NCBI RefSeq assembly: GCF_900109465.1
Contig: NZ_FOAZ01000035.1
Location: forward strand, 1 to 62,351
Source of the DNA: Streptacidiphilus jiangxiensis
GTDB taxonomy: Bacteria; Actinomycetota; Actinomycetes; Streptomycetales; Streptomycetaceae
Length of the DNA: 62,351 nucleotides
Reading direction: 5' to 3'
Part shown: positions 52,467 to 59,992 of the stretch, in pieces
How positions within the stretch are numbered: position 1 is the stretch's first letter
Layout: each line of letters starts with the position of its first letter
The notes under the pieces: generated by a model
The model's input: the letters and a program-made list of their open reading frames with translations, nothing else
Told to the model about the DNA's origin: nothing
The model's database searches: none
Position numbers and translations under genes: made by a program

Positions 52467-53960
52467 ATGACGACCGCCACACTGCAACGCCCGAAAGCCC
52501 ACACCTACGCGTCGCTGCGCGCGGCGTGGATACCCCTGGCCGCACTCTGCCTGGCCTTCTTCGTCGAGATGGTCGACAACACGCTGCTGTCGATCGCGCT
52601 CCCCACCATCGGCCGCGACCTGGGCGGCGGCACGACCGCCCTGCAGTGGGTCACCGGCGCGTACTCGCTCACCTTCGGCGGGCTGCTGCTCACGGCGGGG
52701 TCGCTGGCCGACCGGTTCGGTCGGCGCCGCGTGCTGCTGATCGGCCTGGCCGTCTTCGGCTCGCTCAGCCTCTGCGTCGTCCTCGTCACGACCGCGGGCG
52801 AGTTGATCGCGCTGCGGGCCGCGCTCGGCGTCGCCGCCGCGGCGATGGCGCCGATCACGAACTCGCTGGTCTTCCGGCTGTTCGACGACAAGGCCCTGCA
52901 GATGCGGGCCATGACCGTGATGATCGTCGTCGGCATGTCCGGCTTCGTCCTCGGCCCGCTGCTCGGCGGTACCGCGCTGGCCCACGTGAGCTGGCAGTGG
53001 CTGCTGGTCGTCAACGCACCGATCGCCGTGCTGGCCTGCGTCGGCGTCCGGCTGGGTGTCCCGGCCGACCGACCCGAGGGCCTGACGAAGGACGCGCTCG
53101 ACCTGCCGGGCGCGGTGCTCAGCATCGCCGCCATCGGGCTCGCCTGCTACGCGCTGACCAGCGGTGTGGAGCACGGCTGGCTCTCGGCGCTCACCCTGGC
53201 CTCGATCGTGGGCGCGGTGCTGGCCGCGGTCGGGTTCGTGCGCCACGAGCGCCGCAGTGCGGCGCCCATGCTGGACCTTCGCCTCTTCTCGAACGGCACC
53301 GTGCGCGGCGCGGCCATCGCGCAGGTCGGCACGTCCATCGCCATGGCCAGCGTGATGTTCGGGCTGATCCTGCACTTCCAGTACGCCTACGGCTGGAGTC
53401 CGGTCCGGGCGGGCCTCGCCAACCTGCCGATCATCGTGACGATGCTGGCCGCGACGCCGCTGTCCGAGTGGCTCGCCCGCCGCTTCGGCCACCGCGTCGC
53501 CTGTCTCATCGGCGCGGCCTGCCTGGCCGGTGCGCTGGGGGGCCTGGCCTGGGCGGTCGGCCACGGCTATGCCGCCATCGCCGTCTGCATGGTGCTGATG
53601 ACCGTCGGCCTGCGCACCGTGATGACGATCTGCGCGGTCGCCCTCGTCGGCGCGATGCCGAGCAACCGCACCTCCATCGGTGCGGCCCTCAACGACACCG
53701 CCCAGGAGGTCGGCTCCAGCGTCGGCACCGCCGTGGTCGGCACCATGATCGCCGCGCTGGTCACCACCCAGCTCCCGAAGGGTGCCTGGAGCGCCGACCT
53801 CGTCGCGTCGTTCTTCCACGGCGAGCGGATCACCTACGCCCTGCTGGCCGTCGTCGTCGGCGTGATCGCGGCCGGTGGTGCGCTCAGCCTGACGGACTCC
53901 CACAGCGTCGAGGAGGAGCACGGCGCCGCGGAGGACCACGGCGCCGCGGCGTCCGCCTGA
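52467..53960 (+). CDS. DHA2-type MFS multidrug efflux transporter
   Basis: A 497-residue membrane protein with about 14 helices, the drug:proton antiporter-2 layout (EmrB/QacA). Visible marks are the first helix FVEMVDNTLLSIALPTIGRDLGG with the acidic residue typical of these pumps, motif A-like LADRFGRRRVLL (about residue 85) and motif C-like GFVLGPLLGG (about residue 165). The C-terminus is acidic. ATG with GAGGAGG about 6 bases upstream. It is paired with the divergent TetR gene. Its TGA is followed after 4 bases by CTAG, the junction of the IS5/immunity remnant. Confidence 0.92.
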   Translation: MTTATLQRPKAHTYASLRAAWIPLAALCLAFFVEMVDNTLLSIALPTIGRDLGGGTTALQWVTGAYSLTFGGLLLTAGSLADRFGRRRVLLIGLAVFGSLSLCVVLVTTAGELIALRAALGVAAAAMAPITNSLVFRLFDDKALQMRAMTVMIVVGMSGFVLGPLLGGTALAHVSWQWLLVVNAPIAVLACVGVRLGVPADRPEGLTKDALDLPGAVLSIAAIGLACYALTSGVEHGWLSALTLASIVGAVLAAVGFVRHERRSAAPMLDLRLFSNGTVRGAAIAQVGTSIAMASVMFGLILHFQYAYGWSPVRAGLANLPIIVTMLAATPLSEWLARRFGHRVACLIGAACLAGALGGLAWAVGHGYAAIAVCMVLMTVGLRTVMTICAVALVGAMPSNRTSIGAALNDTAQEVGSSVGTAVVGTMIAALVTTQLPKGAWSADLVASFFHGERITYALLAVVVGVIAAGGALSLTDSHSVEEEHGAAEDHGAAASA

Positions 53961-53964
53961 CCGG

Positions 53965-54074
53965 CTAGGAGCTGTCCGGCCGATCTTGCGCTTAAGTAGG
54001 GTGCTTCTGCACTTGAAGGGTGGGTCCAGTTGCAGATGACGCACGAGGCAGCGGTCACGCTGGTGCAGAACGTC
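53965..54074 (+). repeat. Inverted repeat block L (IS-like end plus start of the immunity gene)
   Basis: This 110-bp block begins at CTAG, runs through GAGCTGTCCGGCCGATC and the first 13 codons of the Im9-like gene, and is about 88% identical to the reverse complement of 56044-56159. Nearly all substitutions are transitions, with A/T here and G/C in the other copy. Confidence 0.9.
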
Positions 54075-54251
54075 ATGGATGTTGAGTACGACGAAGACGA
54101 GATGCAGCGCGTGCTGGACGAGCTCGACAGGGAGCTCGGCTGCCCGACGGGCTACGTTGCTGGACTGATCTTCTGGCCGAAGGACGGGCAAGAGCCGACA
54201 GCAGCCGAGATCGTTGACCAGGCTTTGGCCTACCAGCCGTTCGTGCTGTGA
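54036..54251 (+). CDS. Colicin E9 immunity (Im9)-like protein
   Basis: A 71-residue acidic protein. It fits the colicin/pyocin DNase immunity fold: helix 1 THEAAVTLVQNVMD, helix 2 DEDEMQRVLDELDREL, the short loop with LIFWP (matching LIYYP of Im7/Im9) and the ending EPTAAEIVDQALAY (matching SPEGIVKEIKEW). Streptomycete versions are often labelled e9imm peptide. Such proteins block a partner HNH nuclease; no nuclease toxin gene is in this window, so it is an orphan. Base use is less GC-biased than its neighbours, suggesting transfer. ATG at 54036; an in-frame TTG lies 6 bases before. A truncated second copy lies at 56044-56082. Confidence 0.75.
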   Translation: MTHEAAVTLVQNVMDVEYDEDEMQRVLDELDRELGCPTGYVAGLIFWPKDGQEPTAAEIVDQALAYQPFVL

Positions 54252-54268
54252 ACGGCTTCAGGTCCTCG

Positions 54269-55018
54269 TCAAAGCGAGCCTTTAAGCAGGCGGGCCGCCT
54301 GGCTGTCCGTCTTCTCCGCGATCGTGTGTGAGATGCCGCGACGTCGCAGGTACTCGCGGCAGGGACGGCTGCTGCAAGCCCGATCCGCAGCAACGCTGTC
54401 GGGCTTCTTGCGGGGCCTGCCCGGTCCGAGGCGGGGGGCGCGGATCCTCTCCAGAACAGGCCTGAACTGGGGGCTGTCGCCCCGCTGGCCTGCGGTGATG
54501 GGAAGGGACAGCGGGCGGCAACGCCCGTCGGCGGTCAAGTGGACCTTGCTGGTGAAGCCGCCCCGCGAGCGGCCCAGTCCCTCACCTCCTGCACCACCTC
54601 CACCAAGCGGACGACGAGGCTCTGCCACGGAGATTCGGCCTGGTGTCCCGTCGCTTCGTCCCCCTTTGGGCCCGGCAGTGCGGGTGGCGGCTCCTTGCGG
54701 GCGCCGGCCGCGTGCTGATGAGCACGCACGCTGGTCGAGTCGACCGAGACGTCCCAGTCGACGTCACCCGCCGCGTCCGCGGCGGCCTGGACCCGCTGCA
54801 ACAGGTTCTCCCAGGCGCCGTCCGCCGACCAAAAACCGGTGTCGCTCGTACACCGTCTTCCACGGTCCGAACCGCTCCGGCAGGTCACGCCACTGCACCC
54901 CGGTCCGCACCCGGTGCAGAATCCCGTCGATCACCTGCCGATGATCCCGCCACCGCCCGCAACGACGGTTACTCACCGGCAGGAACGGCCGCAGGAGTTC
55001 CCACTCGCGATCCGACAG
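54269..55018 (-). pseudogene. IS5-family transposase, frameshifted twice and 3' truncated
   Basis: Read on the minus strand, the product begins LSDREWELLRPFLPVSNRRC and continues QVIDGILHRVRTGVQWRDLP. It changes frame at a TTTTT run (about 54838-54843), which may be a natural frameshift site, to WSADGAWENLLQRVQ and SVDSTSVRAHQHAAGARK (first DDE Asp). A second change near 54580 leads to LGRSRGGFTSKVHLTADG, TAGQRGDSPQF and the second Asp in VAADRACSS. It stops after SQAARLLKGSL, losing the part with the catalytic Glu. An in-frame TGA precedes the first Leu, and no good start is visible. It is inactive. Confidence 0.9.
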
Positions 55019-55093
55019 TCACCACGCTGAACCCGCCCCATGTCCGGACCAACGAGCCGGGAGCGAGCCAGTCACATGATCGCCGCACAGCTC

Positions 55094-55993
55094 CTAGTTC
55101 TTGGCCGACTGCTGCTTCGCTCGCCACTCCGCCCCCGCGCGCTGGATGCGTTCCCACAGGGCGGTGCGGTCCGCGTCGTCGACGTCCGACAGGTCCAGGT
55201 GGAACACGTGCGTCGCGATCTCGAACAGCTCCTCAGCGGACTGGAGGATGCGGGTCGAACGCCGGCCGGCCCCCTCGTCGCGCGTGTACTCGTCGTCCAG
55301 TACGAACTCGGCGCGGGCCGCGTCGCGGCGGAAGAGTTCGAACCACATGACATAGGAAGACCGCGGCGAGGTCGACATGTCGGAATGGGTGTTCTGGAAG
55401 TCCTCCCAGGTAGCCGGTGCCAGCGTGAAGTCCATGCTGTGGAAGGTCGTCTGCTCCGGATCGGTGAGGAACCGCCAGGCGTCCGGGCCGATCTCCGGCA
55501 GCGGCCGCAGTTCGAAGCGGAAGGGGCCTTGGACGTGGACGCCTTCCCGAAGCGGGATGGGCTCGTGGTGCGAGTTGGCCAGGCCGACGTCGACTGACCA
55601 GCGCTCACCGTCGATCACGACGGTGAGGGCCATGTGCGTGCAATAGTCGTCGGCGGTCGCCTTGGCGGTGGCGGCAGAGCCGTTGATCTGGCCGCGGTGC
55701 ATGGTGACGTCGTACCCGAGGACAGTCAGCAGCTCGTGGAAGGCGTTGTTCAGGTTGAAGCAGTAGCCGCCCCGGCCAGCGAGGATACGGGCTATGGACT
55801 CGGCCGGGTCGATGCCTTGCGGGCGTCCGAGCTGGATGTCGAAGTTCTCGAAGGCGACGAGCTCGACGTGTGCGCGGTGCAGCCTGCGCAGCGTGTCGAG
55901 TGACGGAGCGCCGAGGGACTCCGGGCCGTCGATGCCGAGCCTGGCGAGGTAGGGCGCGGTCCAGGCGGGATGATCATGCGTCTTCGAGGTCAC
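55094..55993 (-). CDS. Arylamine N-acetyltransferase
   Basis: A 299-residue NAT. The catalytic triad is present: Cys in GRGGYCFNLN (about residue 75), His in CTHMALTVV (about 118) and Asp in SVDVGLAN (about 133). The enzyme transfers acetyl or acyl groups from CoA to aromatic amines; some actinobacterial NATs instead close amide bonds in secondary metabolites. The C-terminus ends in a charged segment and the TAG stop lies inside the CTAG target of the IS remnant. The GTG at 55993 lacks a ribosome-binding site, and TAGCGT 8 bases upstream may make it leaderless; a TTG at 56032 is the alternative. Confidence 0.86.
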   Translation of the reverse strand: MTSKTHDHPAWTAPYLARLGIDGPESLGAPSLDTLRRLHRAHVELVAFENFDIQLGRPQGIDPAESIARILAGRGGYCFNLNNAFHELLTVLGYDVTMHRGQINGSAATAKATADDYCTHMALTVVIDGERWSVDVGLANSHHEPIPLREGVHVQGPFRFELRPLPEIGPDAWRFLTDPEQTTFHSMDFTLAPATWEDFQNTHSDMSTSPRSSYVMWFELFRRDAARAEFVLDDEYTRDEGAGRRSTRILQSAEELFEIATHVFHLDLSDVDDADRTALWERIQRAGAEWRAKQQSAKN

Positions 55994-56043
55994 GTTCGCG
56001 GACGCTAGCGCAGAGCCACGTGAGGCCGCCAAGGATTAACGCC

Positions 56044-56082
56044 GACGTTCTGCGCCGGCGTGACCGCTGCCTCGCGCGTCAT
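56044..56082 (-). pseudogene. Truncated second copy of the Im9-like gene
   Basis: The minus-strand codons from ATG at 56082 read MTREAAVTPAQNV, matching MTHEAAVTLVQNV of the intact gene at 54036, and then break off. The leader is preserved too. Only 13 codons remain. Confidence 0.82.
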
Positions 56083-56159
56083 CTGCGACTGAACCAGCCC
56101 GCACCCTTCAAGCGCAGGAGCGCCCTGCTCAAGCGCAAGATCGGCCGGACGGCTGCTAG
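56044..56159 (-). repeat. Inverted repeat block R, second copy of the immunity-gene front end
   Basis: The reverse complement starts at CTAG (56156-56159) with CAGCCGTCCGGCCGATC, then keeps the same leader and first codons as block L (53965-54074). It ends abruptly at the 13th codon, where the NAT upstream region begins. The TAG in its CTAG is the dctA stop codon. Confidence 0.9.
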
Positions 56160-57499
56160 GCCGTCGCCGGGGCCTGGGCCGGGACGACCGGTGAGGTGTC
56201 CTGCGCCGCCTCCACCGCGGACTCGTCGAAGGCGAGGCGACCGCTGAGGACCAGGTGCATCCGGTCGCGGTCGAGCTCTCCGGTCCAGTGGCCGATCAGG
56301 ACCGTGGCGACGGCGTTGCCGGCGAAGTTGGTCAGGGCGCGGGCCTCGCTCATGAAGCGGTCGATGCCGACGATCAGGCCGACGCCGTCGACGAGCGCGG
56401 GCTGATGGGACTGGAGGCCGCCCGCGAGGGTGGCCAGGCCCGCGCCCGTGACACCTGCGGCGCCCTTGCTGGCGATCACCATGAAGAGCAGCAGCGAGAT
56501 CTGCTGGCCGAGGGACATCGGCCGGTCCATCGCCTGGGCGATGAAGAGCGAGGACATCGTCAGGTAGATCGCCGTGCCGTCCAGGTTGAAGCTGTAGCCC
56601 GCCGGGACGGTGATGCCCGCGACCGGGCGACTCACGCCGAGATGCTCCATCTTGGCGATCAGGCGCGGCAGCGCGCTCTCGCTGGACGAGGTGGAGAGGA
56701 TCAACAGGAACTCGCGGCCGAGGTAGCGGAGCAGCGCGAAGACGTTGACGCCCGCGAACAGACGCAGCATCAGGCCGAGCACGAGCACGACGAAGATCGC
56801 GCAGCTCGCATAGAAGCCCACCATGATCATCAGAAGCGACTTCAGCGCCGCCCACCCCGTCGCGCCGACGACCGCCGCGATCGCTCCGAACGCGCCCACC
56901 GGAGCCGCCCACATGATCATCGAGAGCACGCGGAAGACCAGCTTCTGCAGGTGCTCCACGCCCCGCAGGACCGGCGCGCCCGAGGCCCCCATCGACTGCA
57001 GGGCGAAGCCGACGAGCAGAGCGACCAGCAGCGTCTGCAGCACCTGGCCGCCGGTGAGGGCGGAGACCAGGGTGGTCGGGATGATGCCGAGCAGGAAGTC
57101 CGAGGTGCCCTCCGCGCCGCCGGTCGCGGCCTGGGCGTGGCCCGCCTTGGCCAGGGCCTGGGTGAGGTGCAGGCCGTGGCCGGGGTCGATCACGTTGCCG
57201 ACGACGAGGCCGATGGCGAGCGCGACCGTCGACATGACCAGGAAGTAGCCGAGCGCGAGGCCGCCGACCCGGCCGACCTTCGCGGCCTTGGAGACCGAGC
57301 CGATGCCGAGCACGATCGTGGTGAAGATGACGGGGCTGATCATCATCTTGATCAGGTTCACGAAGCCCGTGCCGAGCGGCTTCAGCTGCACGGCGACTCC
57401 GGGGGCGGCCAGGCCCAGCACGATGCCGAGCAGGACGGCGCCGATCACGGCCAGGTACAGATAGTGCGTGGGTTCGCGTGCGGCTCTGACGGTGCTCAC
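56156..57499 (-). CDS. dctA: C4-dicarboxylate:cation symporter DctA
   Basis: A 447-residue DAACS-family membrane protein. Family marks include PLGTGFVNLIKMMISPVIFTTIVLGI near the N-terminus, the serine-rich re-entrant loop STSSSESALPRL (about residue 275), the GYSFNLDGTAIYLTMSSLFIAQ helix and the IASKGAAGVTGAG loop. It takes up succinate, fumarate and malate, and aspartate in some members. GTG at 57499 with AAGGGAG about 9 bases upstream is preferred to the longer frame to 57532. It is divergent from the DcuS/DcuR-like pair. Its TAG stop lies in the CTAG at the edge of inverted repeat block R. Confidence 0.94.
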   Translation of the reverse strand: MSTVRAAREPTHYLYLAVIGAVLLGIVLGLAAPGVAVQLKPLGTGFVNLIKMMISPVIFTTIVLGIGSVSKAAKVGRVGGLALGYFLVMSTVALAIGLVVGNVIDPGHGLHLTQALAKAGHAQAATGGAEGTSDFLLGIIPTTLVSALTGGQVLQTLLVALLVGFALQSMGASGAPVLRGVEHLQKLVFRVLSMIMWAAPVGAFGAIAAVVGATGWAALKSLLMIMVGFYASCAIFVVLVLGLMLRLFAGVNVFALLRYLGREFLLILSTSSSESALPRLIAKMEHLGVSRPVAGITVPAGYSFNLDGTAIYLTMSSLFIAQAMDRPMSLGQQISLLLFMVIASKGAAGVTGAGLATLAGGLQSHQPALVDGVGLIVGIDRFMSEARALTNFAGNAVATVLIGHWTGELDRDRMHLVLSGRLAFDESAVEAAQDTSPVVPAQAPATA

Positions 57500-57576
57500 G
57501 GTGGCGGCTCCCTTGCCGGATGTCGTCCTCACCGGCCTCGGGTGGCGGACCGGTTCCGACGAATATCCGGGCGCGG

Positions 57577-57590
57577 GTGACGGCCGTCAC
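57577..57590. promoter_or_regulatory. Perfect 14-bp palindrome (Crp-like) between dctA and its sensor gene
   Basis: GTGACGGCCGTCAC is a perfect palindrome that also fits the Streptomyces Crp motif GTG-N6-GNCAC. It lies about 78 bp from the dctA start and 69 bp from the histidine kinase start, so it could be a Crp-type site or the operator of the response regulator. Confidence 0.55.
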
Positions 57591-57658
57591 GCTTGCGTTC
57601 ATATCGTTCACGGCCCGCGCCTACGCAACGGGCGCGGCCACCGTGCAGACTTGCCGAC

Positions 57659-59305
57659 ATGCCTGCCCGCACCACGCCTGCCCGCTCCCGACGTCACCGC
57701 GTCGCGCGGAGCCTCGCGGGGCAGCTGTTCGTGGTGCAGGTGCTGATCGTGGCCGTCGTCGTCGCGGGCGGCGCCGTGCTCGCGTATGTGCTGACCAGCG
57801 ACCGCGCCGAGCAGGCGGCCGAGCAGCAGGTGGTCGCGACGGCCACCACCGTCGCCGACGCGCCCACCGTCGTGCAGGCCGCGCAGCAGCCGGACCCGAC
57901 GGCCGTGCTCCAGCCCTACGCGCTGCGGGTCACCCGGGACGCGCAGGTCGACTTCGTCACGATCATGGACACGCACGGGGTGCGCTGGACCCACCCGGAC
58001 CCGACCGAGATCGGTCGGCACTTCCTCGGGCACATCGGTCCCGCCCTCGCCGGGCACACCTTCACCGAGACCTACACCGGCACCCTCGGCCCGTCCGTGC
58101 GCGCGGTCGCGCCGGTGCGGGACGCCAGCGGCAGGGTCGTGGCGCTGGTGAGCGTCGGGATCACCGTGCAGCAGCTCAGCGGGCAGCTGCGCGGCGCGAT
58201 CACCGCACTGGTCGCCGTCGCGGCCGCGGCGCTCGCGCTCGGCGGGTACGGCACCTGGCTCGCCAACCGGCGGCTGCGCCGGCACACCCACGGCATGGGC
58301 GCGGCCGAGCTCAGCCACCTCTACGAGTACCACCAGGCGACGCTGCACTCCGTGCGCGAGGGCCTGGTGCTGCTCGACCGCGCCGGCACCGTCGTGCTGT
58401 GCAACGACGCCGCCCGTGAACTCCTCGGCCTGGACGGTCCGGCCGAGGGGCGGCCGTTCGCCGAGCTCGCCCTGCCCACGCCGCTGCGTGCAGCCGTCGC
58501 GGGGGACGAGCCGGTCCGGGACCAGCTGCACCTGACCGCCGACCGCGTCGTGGTGGTCAACACCTCGCCCATCGGCGAGCGCCCCGACCTCGGCACCGTC
58601 GTCACCCTCCGGGACCACACCGAACTCCAGGCCCTCAGCGGCGAGCTGGACTCCGTGCGCGGCTTCGCCGAGGCGCTGAGCGCGCAGGCGCACGAGTCCG
58701 CCAACCGCCTGCACGCGGTCGTGTCGCTGATCGAGACCGGGCGGCACCGCCAGGCCGTCGACTTCGCCACCGCCGAGCTGGAGCTCGCCCAGCAGCTCAC
58801 CGATCGTGTGGTGGGAGCGGTCAACGAACCGGTGCTGGCCGCGCTGCTGCTCGGCAAGGCCGCGCAGGCCGCCGAGCGGGGCGTCGACCTGGTGCTGACC
58901 GAGGAGAGCCGGATCGACGACGCGCTGCCGGAGGGACTGAGTGCCCGCGACCTGGTGACCCTCCTCGGCAACCTCATCGACAACGCGACCGACGCCGCCA
59001 TCGAGGGTGCCGGGCGGCATCCGGGCCCGCCGACGGTCACCGTGACCGCCCGCACCGACGCGCGGGAGCTGCTGCTGCGCGTCGCCGACACCGGCCCCGG
59101 CATCGCCCCCGACGCGGTGGACCGCATCTTCGAACGCGGCTGGTCGACCAAGCAGCCGGAGCAGGCGCGGGGGAGAGGGATCGGCCTCGCGCTCGTCGCG
59201 CAGACGGCTCGGCGCAACGGCGGGCACGTGGAGGTCGGGGGCGGGGGCGGCCGCGGCGCGGTGCTGACCGTGCGCGTCCCCCTCCAACGCGGGGTGGGCC
59301 GATGA
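57659..59305 (+). CDS. Sensor histidine kinase, DcuS/CitA type
   Basis: A 548-residue membrane sensor. Two membrane helices (about residues 20-42 and 178-198) bracket an extracellular PDC/Cache-like domain of about 135 residues with the DVIMDTHGVRWTHPDPTEIGRHF-type ligand region of citrate/C4-dicarboxylate sensors. A cytoplasmic PAS domain (about 225-320), an SpoB-like dimerisation helix with the phospho-acceptor His345 in AHESANRLH, and an HATPase domain with NLIDNATDAA, DTGPGI and GIGLALV boxes follow. It should report external C4-dicarboxylates. ATG at 57659. The stop overlaps the regulator start. Confidence 0.92.
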   Translation: MPARTTPARSRRHRVARSLAGQLFVVQVLIVAVVVAGGAVLAYVLTSDRAEQAAEQQVVATATTVADAPTVVQAAQQPDPTAVLQPYALRVTRDAQVDFVTIMDTHGVRWTHPDPTEIGRHFLGHIGPALAGHTFTETYTGTLGPSVRAVAPVRDASGRVVALVSVGITVQQLSGQLRGAITALVAVAAAALALGGYGTWLANRRLRRHTHGMGAAELSHLYEYHQATLHSVREGLVLLDRAGTVVLCNDAARELLGLDGPAEGRPFAELALPTPLRAAVAGDEPVRDQLHLTADRVVVVNTSPIGERPDLGTVVTLRDHTELQALSGELDSVRGFAEALSAQAHESANRLHAVVSLIETGRHRQAVDFATAELELAQQLTDRVVGAVNEPVLAALLLGKAAQAAERGVDLVLTEESRIDDALPEGLSARDLVTLLGNLIDNATDAAIEGAGRHPGPPTVTVTARTDARELLLRVADTGPGIAPDAVDRIFERGWSTKQPEQARGRGIGLALVAQTARRNGGHVEVGGGGGRGAVLTVRVPLQRGVGR

Positions 59306-59988
59306 TCGACGTGCTGGTCGTCGAGGACGACCCGGTCGCCGCCGAGGCGCACGGCAGCTACGTCGACCGCGCGGAAGGCTTCCGCTGCGCGGGCGTCGCC
59401 CACAGCACGGGCGAGGCCCTGCGCTTCCTGGATCGCGCGCGACGCGAGGGCACGCCGGTCGCGCTGGTCCTGCTCGACCTGTACCTCCCCGACGGGCACG
59501 GCCTGGACCTCGTCCGTGCGATCCGCAGCGCGGGCCACGGGGCGGACATCATCGCCGTGACCTCCGCGCGCGACCTCGCGACCGTGCGGCGCGCGGTCTC
59601 CATCGGCGTGGTCCAGTACCTGCTGAAACCCTTCGCGGCCGCGATGCTGCAGGACCGGCTCGCCCGCTACGCGCGCTACCGTGCGAGCCTCTCCCGCGAG
59701 GGGGAGGCGCTCGGCCAGGACGAGGTGGACCAGGCCTTCGCCGAACTGCGCTCCGCGCGCGGCACCACGCTGCCCAAGGGCCTGACCACCCCGACGCTCG
59801 ACGCGGTCGCGACCGTCCTGCGGGAGGCGGAGGCCGGGCTGTCGGCAGCGGCCGTCGGCACGGCGGCAGGCGTCTCGCGGATCACCGCCCGGCGCTACCT
59901 GGAGCACCTCGTCGAGACCGGCCGCGCCCGCCGCGAACCCCAGTACGGCCAGGTGGGGCGGCCGGAGCTGGTCTACCGCTGGCGGTAG
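59302..59988 (+). CDS. Response regulator, DcuR/CitB type
   Basis: A 228-residue regulator. The receiver domain has the acidic pair Asp9-Asp10, phospho-acceptor Asp59 in LLDLYLPDG and Lys109 in LLKPF. The C-terminal part has a CitT-type winged HTH (LSAAAVGTAAGVSRITARRYLEHLV, about residues 180-205) and ends GRPELVYRWR, as in this family. ATG overlapping the kinase stop. It probably activates dctA across the divergent region. It ends 4 bases from the convergent SGNH hydrolase stop. Confidence 0.93.
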   Translation: MIDVLVVEDDPVAAEAHGSYVDRAEGFRCAGVAHSTGEALRFLDRARREGTPVALVLLDLYLPDGHGLDLVRAIRSAGHGADIIAVTSARDLATVRRAVSIGVVQYLLKPFAAAMLQDRLARYARYRASLSREGEALGQDEVDQAFAELRSARGTTLPKGLTTPTLDAVATVLREAEAGLSAAAVGTAAGVSRITARRYLEHLVETGRARREPQYGQVGRPELVYRWR

Positions 59989-59992
59989 ACCG

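Larger units (their letters stand above)
53965..55097. mobile_element. Decayed IS5-family insertion carrying an immunity-like gene
   Basis: The segment is flanked by CTAG at 53965-53968 and 55094-55097, fitting the YTAR target preference of IS5. Inside these, the ends GAGCTGTCCGGCCGATC (left) and GAGCTGTGCGGCGATCATG (right, reverse complement) are imperfect inverted repeats. It contains a frameshifted, 3'-truncated transposase on the minus strand and, between the left end and the transposase, an intact small plus-strand gene. It is immobile as it stands. The right junction falls in the stop codon of the NAT gene. Confidence 0.78.

Noticed and set aside
54073..54393. A minus-strand gene of 106 codons covering the immunity gene
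   Set aside because: It is the frame-shifted tail of the transposase running into the antisense of the Im9-like gene, with no start signal.
53965..55097. Functional insertion sequence
   Set aside because: The transposase has two frame changes, no good start and lacks its C-terminal part with the catalytic Glu.
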